Part shown: positions 40,829-50,234 of the stretch, piece by piece
Position numbering within the stretch: the stretch's first letter is position 1
How the letters are laid out: every line of letters begins with the position of its first letter
From: Flavobacterium endoglycinae
GTDB taxonomy: Bacteria; Bacteroidota; Bacteroidia; Flavobacteriales; Flavobacteriaceae
Direction: 5' to 3'
Length of the DNA stretch: 64,000 bases
Assembly (NCBI RefSeq): GCF_017352115.1
Contig: NZ_CP071448.1
Coordinates: forward strand, 682,001-746,000
Position numbers and translations under genes: made by a program
The notes under the pieces: model-generated
Told to the model about the DNA's origin: nothing
Databases searched by the model: none
Seen by the model: only the letters and a program-made list of their open reading frames with translations

Positions 40829-42439
40829 TTAGTTGGATTGTTTGATATCATCAAAGTAGTAAGTCGCTCCCGTTCCGTTTTGTCCAAAATCAGGGAACAA
40901 TATTACTCTGTCGTATTTAATGCTTGTACTGAATGAAGCTGCACTGGTAAGATCAAATGTTAATACTTCCCATGCATTGGCAACTGTGGTAGCTGCGTGT
41001 ACTTCAAAATTAACACTTGGATTTCCGTTTCCATCTTTTGGAGAAGTCGAAAGTTCCATTTTGTATAAAATATCAGCTCCAACTTTTGGAGACCAAACCA
41101 ATACTTTTACTTTAGTTCCTTTAGTAAAATCTAAAGTATTTTCTAAATTCAAGCTTGCACCAGCCCAAGTTTCTGCTCCTGATTTTTTGTCTAGTTTTAC
41201 AACTTTATTTGAAACGTTCAATCCCGTTTTATTAGGGTTTGTTACTACCGAAGCATCCACATTTCCAAATCCGCCCCAAGTATAGTTTAGGTTTGCTGAT
41301 TCAAAATCAAGTGGTAATGCAATTGATTCTGCTGGAGTTTTATAAAAATAGATGTTATCTATAAATACAGTTCCGCCAGCCCATGGTGTTCCAACAAATT
41401 TCAATTGAAATATATCAGCCACCGTTAATCCTTGGCTTGTAAATGCCGAAATAGGAATATCAATGCTCGTCCATTGGTTTGCTGTTAAATCTTTTACAAC
41501 TGGTTTTTCACCATTTGTTTTACTGATTAACGATGTTTCAATTTTTTGCAAATCTGGTGTCCAAACATCCATGTGGAAATATTCCATTCCAGAAACATCA
41601 ATTGTTACATTGTCTGCCAAAGCAATTCCTTGATAACTTAATTTAATATAATTCAGCATTTTATCGCCGTTTAAGTCAAATTCAGCCCAGCTGCTTCCTT
41701 GTCCTGCCTGTCCCCAATCTGGGAAGTAGTTTGTTCCAGCCACATTTGCATATTTTGTTCCGTAAATTGAAATCACATCAGAAGCTTGTCTGTTTGGAGG
41801 AGTTGGTGCCGATGTAGATGGCGCCACTACCAATTTAGCAGTAACTTCTTGAGTATATTCAGTCGTTTTAATAGCAGCACTTTTAGAAACTACTCTAATA
41901 GTATATGTTCCAGCTTCTTGGTACGTGTATGAAACTGATTCGCCATTATTAGCTGAAATAGGATCTGGATGTCCAGTTTCTCCAAAATAAACATCATAGA
42001 ACAAAGCAAAATCTGCTGTTGCTGTTACAGTTATTTTTTTAGAAACTGATAAGTCATTGGTTACTACAACTACTAAATTTTCAGGAGCTCTAAAAGAAAC
42101 TACTACTTCTTTCTCAACTTCAGTTGTTTTTCCGTTTAGTCCATAAGCAATAATTTTAGATTTGTAAACTCCTTCTTTATAAACGTGAGAAACGGTTCCT
42201 CCTATTGATACATAATCAGAAACAGGACTTCCGTCACCAAAATTGATTTTGTATTGTGTTGCTCCTTCCCCTTTTGGTAAGAAAGTCACTTTTCCTGTAT
42301 TGTCCTGCGTTACGGTTGTTAAGGCCGAAATATTGGCAGGAGCTGCTATACCATCTAAATCAATATCCAGATCATCGTTTGCACAACCCATAATTGTGGC
42401 CAAAACGAATAGGTTTATAATAAAATATATCTTTTTCAT
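40829..42439 (-). CDS. surface glycan-binding lipoprotein (SGBP)
   Basis: A 536-aa lipoprotein (signal ends TIMGCANDDLD, acidic surface-export type). Two PKD-like domains (about 40-115 and 120-205; QYKINFGDGSPVSDYV, YTYQEAGTYTIRVVSK) are followed by two beta-sandwich modules (about 215-370 and 375-536), the second ending ILFPDFGQNGTGATYYFDDI. These resemble carbohydrate-binding modules of the kind with metal and aromatic sites. No catalytic motif is seen. Its position directly after susD and before GH16 is the normal place for an SGBP, from which the role is inferred. Gaps are 11-12 bp on both sides, indicating one operon. Confidence 0.85.
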   Translation of the reverse strand: MKKIYFIINLFVLATIMGCANDDLDIDLDGIAAPANISALTTVTQDNTGKVTFLPKGEGATQYKINFGDGSPVSDYVSIGGTVSHVYKEGVYKSKIIAYGLNGKTTEVEKEVVVSFRAPENLVVVVTNDLSVSKKITVTATADFALFYDVYFGETGHPDPISANNGESVSYTYQEAGTYTIRVVSKSAAIKTTEYTQEVTAKLVVAPSTSAPTPPNRQASDVISIYGTKYANVAGTNYFPDWGQAGQGSSWAEFDLNGDKMLNYIKLSYQGIALADNVTIDVSGMEYFHMDVWTPDLQKIETSLISKTNGEKPVVKDLTANQWTSIDIPISAFTSQGLTVADIFQLKFVGTPWAGGTVFIDNIYFYKTPAESIALPLDFESANLNYTWGGFGNVDASVVTNPNKTGLNVSNKVVKLDKKSGAETWAGASLNLENTLDFTKGTKVKVLVWSPKVGADILYKMELSTSPKDGNGNPSVNFEVHAATTVANAWEVLTFDLTSAASFSTSIKYDRVILFPDFGQNGTGATYYFDDIKQSN

Positions 42440-42451
42440 AATTGCTGTTTT

Positions 42452-43951
42452 TTAGTATCCAGGATTTTGTGCCCAGTTTCCGTTTGCAAACTGAATTTCT
42501 TCAATAGGAATCGGGAATAATTCGTTTTTATTCGCTTTAAAGCCCGGTATAGTTCCGGCAGCTTTTCCAGTTCTTACAAGGTCAAAGAAACGGTGTCCTT
42601 CACCAAAAAGTTCTACTCTTCTTTCTGCTAAAATAGTTTCTGTTAAAGCAGTTCCAGAAGCAGTTACATCGTGGTTGTTATCACCAAAAGCACGTCTTCT
42701 TACTTCATTTAAATATGTTCTCGCTTTTGCATCGTTGATTGATCCTCTGTTATACGCTTCTGCAGCCATTAAAAGAACGTCGGCATAACGAATTGCTCTG
42801 TAATTGTTTGGATTCGTAAGATTTAAATCTCCTTGAGCTGCTGAACTTCTTTTTCTAGGAAGGTATTTTCTGTTGAAGAAACCTGTATCTTCATTTCCTT
42901 TTCCGAAAGTGATTCCGTTTCCATTGTCATAAGAAGCATTTGCCAGTGCCCATGCATTAATATCTAAAATAGCAACATCTTTACGTTTGTCGCCGCTTTC
43001 AAAAGCATCAGCAGATTCCTGAGTTGGAATATTAAAGCTGTATCCTGAAGAAAATAATGGTCCTGAATAGTTACGAATACCGTTGAAACCAACTGCTACG
43101 TTTCCTTCACTACATTGTAAACATCCAAATCCTGCTCCTTCTACGTCTGTGTATTGCACTTCAAAAACAGATTCTGATCCGTTTTCTCCATCCATTTCAA
43201 ACATGGCATTATAATCAGACACTAATGTGTATTTTCCTGAAGTAATTACGGCATCAAGTGCTGTAGCTGCTTGTGCAAATTTATTTTGATACAAATAGGC
43301 TTTTCCTAGTAAAGCTTGAGCAGCTCCTTTTGTAATTCTCCCTTTTTGAGCCGCATTTGGAGATAAATTCTCTGATGCAAAAATCAAATCGGCTTCGATT
43401 GAAGCGTATACTTCTGCAACAGAAGAGCGTCCGATTGTTTTCTCATCTCCAATTTTAAATCTCGCATCGCCTTTCATTGGAATTCCGCCAAACCATTTTA
43501 CCAATTCAAATTGATAGTAAGCTCTTAAAAAACGAGCTTCAGCAATTACCTGAGTTTTTCCAGGAAAATCTGTTTTGTCTTTGAATTCTAAAATATAGTT
43601 TGCTCTTTGTACTCCAGCAAACATCCAGTTCCAAATATCTCTTAAGTTACTGTTTACAGGAGTATGAATCATATCATCAATCTGCTGGAAACCAATTACG
43701 TCTGTTGGGCTTTCTCCACCGCAAAGTGTATTATCTGAAGCGATTTCGCCTAATAAAACATTTACATAAGAAGCCTGAAGCAAATCGTAAGCGGCAATCA
43801 AAGCGTTATCGTACTCTTCTTTAGAATTAAAATAATTCTCTGAATCTATTGAATATTCAGGTTTTGGATCTACAAACTCATCTGAACAGGAAGTAGTTAC
43901 CGCCGAAATCAGAGCTAGTGCTATAATGGATTTTATAAAATACTTTTTCAT
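42452..43951 (-). CDS. SusD/RagB family glycan-binding lipoprotein
   Basis: A 499-aa SusD homologue, the lid that closes over the SusC transporter and binds the glycan. The lipoprotein signal ends VTTSCSDEFVDP, with an acidic surface-export motif. The helical TPR-like repeats include AEARFLRAYYQFELVKWFGG, which is diagnostic of the family. The C-terminal third has YRAIRYADVLLMAAEAYNRG and a final PIPIEEIQFANGNWAQNPGY, the typical SusD ending. It is directly downstream of susC (11-bp gap). Confidence 0.95.
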   Translation of the reverse strand: MKKYFIKSIIALALISAVTTSCSDEFVDPKPEYSIDSENYFNSKEEYDNALIAAYDLLQASYVNVLLGEIASDNTLCGGESPTDVIGFQQIDDMIHTPVNSNLRDIWNWMFAGVQRANYILEFKDKTDFPGKTQVIAEARFLRAYYQFELVKWFGGIPMKGDARFKIGDEKTIGRSSVAEVYASIEADLIFASENLSPNAAQKGRITKGAAQALLGKAYLYQNKFAQAATALDAVITSGKYTLVSDYNAMFEMDGENGSESVFEVQYTDVEGAGFGCLQCSEGNVAVGFNGIRNYSGPLFSSGYSFNIPTQESADAFESGDKRKDVAILDINAWALANASYDNGNGITFGKGNEDTGFFNRKYLPRKRSSAAQGDLNLTNPNNYRAIRYADVLLMAAEAYNRGSINDAKARTYLNEVRRRAFGDNNHDVTASGTALTETILAERRVELFGEGHRFFDLVRTGKAAGTIPGFKANKNELFPIPIEEIQFANGNWAQNPGY

Positions 43952-43962
43952 TTTAATTCAAA

Positions 43963-46900
43963 TTAAAAATTAACATTTAAGCCCAATAAAAAGGTTCTTG
44001 GGATTGGATAGAAACCGTAGTCGATTCCGCCTCCAATTGGAGCTCCGTTGGAAGCACCCGGATCAAAACCCTTGTATTTTGTAAATGTGTAAAGGTTATT
44101 TACTCCCGTATAAAGCCTTAATTTTGTAATTCCAGCTTTTTGGGAAATATTTGGATTTAGCGTGTATCCAAGCTGTACATTTTGAATTCTGATGTATGAA
44201 GCATCTTCAACAAAATAATTAGAGAAAACATTGTTTGCAGTTGCTCCAGTTGTAACTCTTGGTGTAGAATTACTTGTTCCTGGTCCTGTCCATCTGTCTA
44301 ATACATAGTTGATACGGTTGGCATCAGAAAGTGTTCTTTCGTAGTTTCGTACCATATCATTCCCCACTGAAGCGAATGTAAATACAACAAAATCAAGTGC
44401 TTTGTAGTTCAATTGTAAATTGAAACCCATTGTAGCATCTGGAATTGGATCTCCAATGTTTGTTTTATCTTTTGTATCAATTACACCGTCGCCGTTTACA
44501 TCTACATAACGAATATCTCCAGGCGCAGCATTTGCTCCTAAAGCTAACTGAGAAGGATGCGCATCAATTTCTGCTTGATTCTGGAAGATTCCGTCTGTTT
44601 TATATCCGTAAAAATATCCCATTGGTTTTCCAACTTCCATTCTTGATGGTGCAGGCTGTCCAACTCCAAAAGCTCCTCCTTCAATAAAACCTGTTCCGTT
44701 GTTTACTTCCGTTACTTTGTTTTTAAGGAAAGTAACGTTGTAACCTACGCTGAAAGAAAATGCATCTGAGAATTTATCTTTATAATCGATCGCAAACTCG
44801 AAACCTGAGTTTTTAACTGTTCCTGCATTTAATGTTGGTGCGCTTGCTCCCGGTGCTCCTGTACCGTTAATCCCTGAAACTGGAATATTTGGAATTAATA
44901 AATCTTTTCTGGTATCGATAAAGTAATCGGCTACAACAGAAACTTTATCACTTAATAATTTTAAATCAAGACCAACGTCAAATTTCTGTGCTTCTTCCCA
45001 TTTTAAATCTGGGTTTGGTACTTGCCCAGTTGCTGTTCCATTTACTAAAGATCCGTCGAAAACATATGTTGCTTCTCCAGATAATAATCCAAGGTAACCG
45101 TAATTTGGAATCTGGTCGTTTCCTAATGTTCCGTAACTAGCTCTGAATTTTAAGAAGTTGATGAATTTTGGCTGTCCGAAGAAATTTTCATCAGATACTA
45201 CCCAACCTGCGGTGAAAGAAGGGAAATATCCAACTTTGTTTCCGGGACCGAATTTCGTAGAAGAATCGCGTCTTAACATTGCAGAAAGTAAATATCTTCC
45301 TTTATAATCGTACTGAAGTCTTCCAAAATAAGAAAGTCTTCTTTGATCGTAGATGTAAGAACTGTTTGTTAGGGTTTCAGAAATTCCTTTTGTTAAAGAA
45401 ATATCAGCATAATCCCATGAGTTGTTTGGAACATCAAAACCTGTAGCATACAAACCGTTACCCCATTCTTTGAAGATAGTTGTACCAACAGTTCCCACTA
45501 AATTATGGCTGTCTGCAATTTTTGTTGAATATGTTCCGAAAAGGTCAAATGAGTAGTTATTGTCGTTTACAGCTCCTTGAGTAACAGAACTTCTTTGTAC
45601 GTCAAATACTTTTCCGCCGTAGCTGATTTGTTTTCCGAAAGTTTTTGATTCGCTGTTCGAAGTATTGAAACCAATCGATCCTGATAACGTGAATCCTTTG
45701 AAGATTTTATAATCAAGACCAAAGTTTCCGTTCAGTTTTTTATAGTTGTAATCATTATACGTATTCGCAATTTGTGCCAATGGGTTAATGATTTCAGTTC
45801 CTAAACCTGTTGTACTTGGTACTAAAGTGTACGTTCCGTCAGCATTATACGGTTTTAAAGTTGCTGGAACGTTTAATGCATTAAAAAGTACAGATCCTAA
45901 ACCATTTTCATTTAATGTATTTCTGGTAAAATAGGTATAAATTACGTTAGTCTTTAATTTGATTTTATCGCTTAAATCAGCTCCAAGGGCAATTCTGGCA
46001 GTGTTTCTTAAGAACCCAGATTTATCTCCGCCTACAATACCTTCTTGATCTAAGTGCGAACCACTCACAGAATAGGTAAGTTTATCAGAACCTCCAGAGA
46101 TATTTAAGTCGTTGCTAATGATGGGTGCATTTTGAAAAACTTCATCCTGCCAATCTGTACCTTTTCCTAATCCGCTTACATTTGGATACGGAATTGGTCT
46201 TCCACCATTTGCGTAGCTTTCATTTAATAGTAAAGCATATTCTGTAGCGTTTAAAGTAGGCAGTTTTCTTGAAGTCTGCTGAAAACCTGTATAGCTGTTA
46301 AAAGACACTCTGGTTTTAGAGTTCTTTTTTCCTGTTTTGGTCGTAACCAAAATAATACCGTTTGCCCCAATAGTTCCGTAAATCGCAGCCTGGGCATCTT
46401 TTAAAACAGTAATCGTTTCAATATCACTTGGGTTTAATAGTCCTAAATCTCCAACATATCCATCAATAATCACAGTCGGTCTGTTTTCACCATTCGTAGC
46501 TATACCACGTATACGAATATCAAGAGGTGCACCCGGAGCACCAGACTGCGTTGTTACGTTAACACCCGAAATAGTTCCTTGTAATGCCTGTTCGATTCTT
46601 GCTGGTTTCAAAACATCGATAGTCTTACTGTCTAATACAGACACGGCTCCAGTAACTTCTCTTTTCTTTTGGCTACCGTAACCAATTACAACGACTTCAT
46701 CTAATGATTTTGCATCGTCACTCATTTTTACAGTCATTTTGGGTCCTGAAACCAGAACTTCCTGAGTTCTGTATCCTATATAACTGAAAACAATTGAAGT
46801 TCCTTTTGGAACATCCGTTAGTTTAAAAGATCCGTCGAAGTCCGTGGTTGTACTTTTGGACGAATTTTTAACTTTTACATTTACGCCTGGTAATGATAAT

Positions 46901-46998
46901 CCTGAGGCATCTAATACTGTTCCTGATACATCTTGATTCTGCGAGAATACAAAACCTGTGCACAGTAACAGTACTGTTAGTAATAATCTAGATTTCAT
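43963..46998 (-). CDS. SusC/RagA TonB-linked outer-membrane transporter
   Basis: A 1011-aa glycan importer. The signal peptide ends LCTGFVFSQ, followed by a carboxypeptidase-like regulatory domain (22-105, DASGLSLPGVNVKVKN, DFDGSFKL). The plug domain (about 115-225) has the SusC mark VVVIGYGSQKKREVTGAVS and DAQAAIYGTIGANGIILVTT. The barrel closes with LLGLNVNF. It is the first gene of the operon with susD, the SGBP and the large GH16, and lies 241 bp downstream of the sensor gene. The gap is AT-rich with no clear promoter match that I can defend. Confidence 0.95.
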   Translation of the reverse strand: MKSRLLLTVLLLCTGFVFSQNQDVSGTVLDASGLSLPGVNVKVKNSSKSTTTDFDGSFKLTDVPKGTSIVFSYIGYRTQEVLVSGPKMTVKMSDDAKSLDEVVVIGYGSQKKREVTGAVSVLDSKTIDVLKPARIEQALQGTISGVNVTTQSGAPGAPLDIRIRGIATNGENRPTVIIDGYVGDLGLLNPSDIETITVLKDAQAAIYGTIGANGIILVTTKTGKKNSKTRVSFNSYTGFQQTSRKLPTLNATEYALLLNESYANGGRPIPYPNVSGLGKGTDWQDEVFQNAPIISNDLNISGGSDKLTYSVSGSHLDQEGIVGGDKSGFLRNTARIALGADLSDKIKLKTNVIYTYFTRNTLNENGLGSVLFNALNVPATLKPYNADGTYTLVPSTTGLGTEIINPLAQIANTYNDYNYKKLNGNFGLDYKIFKGFTLSGSIGFNTSNSESKTFGKQISYGGKVFDVQRSSVTQGAVNDNNYSFDLFGTYSTKIADSHNLVGTVGTTIFKEWGNGLYATGFDVPNNSWDYADISLTKGISETLTNSSYIYDQRRLSYFGRLQYDYKGRYLLSAMLRRDSSTKFGPGNKVGYFPSFTAGWVVSDENFFGQPKFINFLKFRASYGTLGNDQIPNYGYLGLLSGEATYVFDGSLVNGTATGQVPNPDLKWEEAQKFDVGLDLKLLSDKVSVVADYFIDTRKDLLIPNIPVSGINGTGAPGASAPTLNAGTVKNSGFEFAIDYKDKFSDAFSFSVGYNVTFLKNKVTEVNNGTGFIEGGAFGVGQPAPSRMEVGKPMGYFYGYKTDGIFQNQAEIDAHPSQLALGANAAPGDIRYVDVNGDGVIDTKDKTNIGDPIPDATMGFNLQLNYKALDFVVFTFASVGNDMVRNYERTLSDANRINYVLDRWTGPGTSNSTPRVTTGATANNVFSNYFVEDASYIRIQNVQLGYTLNPNISQKAGITKLRLYTGVNNLYTFTKYKGFDPGASNGAPIGGGIDYGFYPIPRTFLLGLNVNF

Positions 46999-47239
46999 AA
47001 TTAGTTAGTTTTTATTGAAAGCTAAAATTATTTGTTCCGTTTATGAAAACGATAAAATTAACCTCAACAAAAAACATACATCATAAAAAAAACCAGTACA
47101 AAATCAGGATATAACAAAAAACACCGCCATTTAACTATATATTACGAATGTTAATTTCTTTAACGTTTAAGGTTAAATTTCCCAATAAAAGCTTAATGTT
47201 GTGGTAATGTATAGTTTTTTTGAGCCTATTTTTGAATTC

Positions 47240-50041
47240 CTATACAGATAGGATATACTCTACTAAACCGTTTTCGTGTTGCAAATCCATCTTTTTTCGC
47301 AATCGGTATCGTTTTATTTCAACACTGCGAACAGAGATATTAAATAGTGGAGCAATTTCTTTTGAAGACAGATTTAATCGGAGATAAGCACATAAACGAA
47401 GATCGTTTGGTGTAAGGGCGGGATGCATCTGTTTAATACGTTTTAAGAAATCTTTATCGGCATTATCAAAAGCTTCTTTAAAAACGTTCCAAGAATCTTC
47501 TTCTGTAATATTTTTATTGATGGTACTAATAACAGATTTAATATTTGAGCTGTCATTTTGAGCTGTTTTCTTTAAATCTTCCTTAATAAATGCCAGTAAT
47601 TCATTTTTACTATTCAAACTCATTGTCGAAACTGCCAGTTCGCGATTTTTGTTATCCACATCTTGAGAAAGCTGTTCGTTGCGAAGTTTCATCAATCGCT
47701 GCTCGTTTTCAAGTTCCTGAATTTCTAATAAAAGATTGTTTTCTTCAATTAGCTTTTCTTTTTGTTTCTGATAATAGTTTCGATAGGCTTTATTAATGAA
47801 ATAACCAATGGCAACCGCTAAAAGAAAATACACAAACAAAGCAAGATTTGTTCTGTACCAAGGTTTTAGAACTTCGAAATTATAAACTGCTATATTCGGC
47901 AGAATGGTATTGGCGTATTTTGCTCGTACTTTAAAAGTATATTTCCCTGGTGGAAGATTTTTAAAATTCGCTGTTGCTTTGGTACTCCACTCGCTCCATT
48001 CGTTCTGAAAACCTTCTAATAAATATTGATATTCAGAATTGATGTATTTGTTGTATTCTGGAACCGTATAATTCAGCGTAATGTTATTTTCGTTAGAATG
48101 GAAACTGCCTTCATGATATATCGCCGCATTATTAAACGTTTCGTTTTGCTTGTTTGTTGTAATGTCTGTAATTAAAACATTGTAATTTTTAAAGCTCAGA
48201 TCGTCTATATTTAGGGTATAATAACCATCTGTTGTTCCTATTAAATAGGTTGATTTCGAAATCTGGGTAATGTTTTCATATCCAAGCATCGAATTGGTCA
48301 AAGAAGACGGAATTGGAATTATATTTTGTTTCAGCTGATTACTGAGTTTACTGGCAGAGAAATAATGAATGTAATTTTTAGAAAACAACCAGATTTTATT
48401 CGAATTGTCTACAATCAATTTTCCCGATGTATATTCATCTTTCTCAAAAATAGAACTCAAAAGGCTGTCTTTTTCAAACAATCTTGTTTTAGGATTTAAT
48501 TTGAAAATACCGCCTTTATAAGCGTAATAAATATGATTATTAAAAGTAGTTAAACTGGCGCTCTGTCCTTTCTCTGGATTTTTATAGGCATAAAAACCAT
48601 TGGTTTTCGAAAATGACGCATCTGGTTTTAGTCTAAAAATCCCTTTATATTCATGGCTGACATAAATTTCGAGATTTTTAGTGATTTCAAAATAGCGTGA
48701 CGAATAATCAAACCCGTGAATTTTATTTTTGAAAACCCACTGATTATTGATTTTTTCCAAAACAGAAAGTCCAAAATAATTCCCTTGAAGAAGCAAATTA
48801 GGATGATTGGGAACCGATTCGAATTTCCAGCTTCCGGAAGCAGAAAATATAGGTCTTGCGGTATCATTTGAAACGATGAAAGTTCCAGAATCATGTCCGC
48901 AGAAAAGCGTATTATCATATTTAAAAAGTGACCAGACTTGACCTTTTGTTCCGCTAATAAATTTGAAATCAGAATTGCTTTCTGTCGGTTTACAAAACAA
49001 TCCTTGATTGGTTCCTATATACAGCATTCCGTTATAAACAGCCGATGCATAAACGGTTCCTAAAGCTCCTGTATCATCAGTAAAACTATGCACAGGAGAT
49101 TGAACATTAATGCAGTTTATTCCGTTATCTAAACCAATCCATAAATTTTGATCTCGGTCTTCAAAAAGTGACAGAGCGGTATTGTTGCTTAATCCTTTTC
49201 GCTGCGAAAGATGATATCGCAGTTTTCCTTTATCGGTTAAAATAAAAACTCCGTTTGAAACAGTTCCCAAAGCAAAACTTCCATCTTTTAAACGCTGGCT
49301 GCTGTACACAAAATCTGATTTTAGTTCCGAATCAATATCGGTTACAATTCTCGTAAGCGAATTCCCAACAAGTTTATAAATACCGTCTAACTGAGTTTGA
49401 AGAATTAATCCTTCATCGGTTGTAAACACATTTGCGATGGTAAACTTTTTAAGAATAGGATGATCTGAAACCAATTTAGCCTCTCCGCTTTCGATTTCAA
49501 AAAGTCCTTCTTTTATGGTTTGAAAATAAATCGCATTTTTCTGCGAAAAAGATTTTACAACTCCATTTCCTGGTGCGACTATCTTAAACTTTTTCGTTTT
49601 GGTATCGTAAATATAAATTCGGTTAAGCGACTGAAATAAAATCCATTGATCGTATTTCAAGATATTCCAAAACTGTTCATCGTCTAGAATTTTGTTTTTT
49701 ATACTGTCGCTCAGCGAAGTATATTTTAGTTTTCCGTTTGCATTTCGAGTCCAATACCCAAAATTCATATAACTTCCTGTATACACCTTATTTCCAATCA
49801 CTTTCACGGAACGAATAATAGTTTCATTAGGTCCTGGATATAATTGCCAGCTGGTTCCGTTGTATTCCAGAAGACCGTCATTATTGGCGAAATACAAATA
49901 ATTCTTATCATCCTGCGAAATCATCCAGTTTTGGTTTCCTGCACCATAAACAGACGAAGAATATTTAATAATAGGCGGGAATTCCTGCGCAAAAAGCATG
50001 AAATTCATTAAAAACAATAAGGCAGAAAGTTTCGTTTTCAA
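47240..50041 (-). CDS. one-component sensor-regulator with LuxR-type HTH
   Basis: A 933-aa membrane-spanning regulator. A signal peptide (ends FMLFAQ) leads into a large periplasmic sensor of Reg_prop-type propeller repeats (about 30-640; DRDQNLWIGLDNGINCI, LAYNGTSW-like blades). A Y_Y_Y domain follows (about 650-725, YQYLLEGFQNEWSEWS), then one membrane helix (about 732-752), a coiled coil (757-825) and a C-terminal HTH (about 880-930; LSSKEIAPLFNISVRSVEIK). No histidine kinase or receiver domain is present. It sits upstream of the SusC/D operon in the same direction, so it most likely senses the glucan and controls that operon. Confidence 0.9.
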   Translation of the reverse strand: MKTKLSALLFLMNFMLFAQEFPPIIKYSSSVYGAGNQNWMISQDDKNYLYFANNDGLLEYNGTSWQLYPGPNETIIRSVKVIGNKVYTGSYMNFGYWTRNANGKLKYTSLSDSIKNKILDDEQFWNILKYDQWILFQSLNRIYIYDTKTKKFKIVAPGNGVVKSFSQKNAIYFQTIKEGLFEIESGEAKLVSDHPILKKFTIANVFTTDEGLILQTQLDGIYKLVGNSLTRIVTDIDSELKSDFVYSSQRLKDGSFALGTVSNGVFILTDKGKLRYHLSQRKGLSNNTALSLFEDRDQNLWIGLDNGINCINVQSPVHSFTDDTGALGTVYASAVYNGMLYIGTNQGLFCKPTESNSDFKFISGTKGQVWSLFKYDNTLFCGHDSGTFIVSNDTARPIFSASGSWKFESVPNHPNLLLQGNYFGLSVLEKINNQWVFKNKIHGFDYSSRYFEITKNLEIYVSHEYKGIFRLKPDASFSKTNGFYAYKNPEKGQSASLTTFNNHIYYAYKGGIFKLNPKTRLFEKDSLLSSIFEKDEYTSGKLIVDNSNKIWLFSKNYIHYFSASKLSNQLKQNIIPIPSSLTNSMLGYENITQISKSTYLIGTTDGYYTLNIDDLSFKNYNVLITDITTNKQNETFNNAAIYHEGSFHSNENNITLNYTVPEYNKYINSEYQYLLEGFQNEWSEWSTKATANFKNLPPGKYTFKVRAKYANTILPNIAVYNFEVLKPWYRTNLALFVYFLLAVAIGYFINKAYRNYYQKQKEKLIEENNLLLEIQELENEQRLMKLRNEQLSQDVDNKNRELAVSTMSLNSKNELLAFIKEDLKKTAQNDSSNIKSVISTINKNITEEDSWNVFKEAFDNADKDFLKRIKQMHPALTPNDLRLCAYLRLNLSSKEIAPLFNISVRSVEIKRYRLRKKMDLQHENGLVEYILSV

Positions 50042-50208
50042 ATTTGGAAGTGGTATTAAATAGTAATAAAACAGTCCTAAAATAACGCATTTTATATTGA
50101 AACAATAACATTTTTAGTAAAAAAGTGTATTTGCAAATTGGATCGGGCTAAACCCATAATGTTAAGATTTGGAACAATATCCATAACAGAACTCTGTTCA
50201 AAATTGAT

Positions 50209-50216
50209 TACTTTTG
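50209..50216 (+). promoter_or_regulatory. candidate -7 box of uvrA
   Basis: TACTTTTG fits TAnnTTTG, 18 bp before the ATG at 50235. No convincing -33 TTG. Confidence 0.45.
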
Positions 50217-50234
50217 TGAAAATTGACTTTTTTT

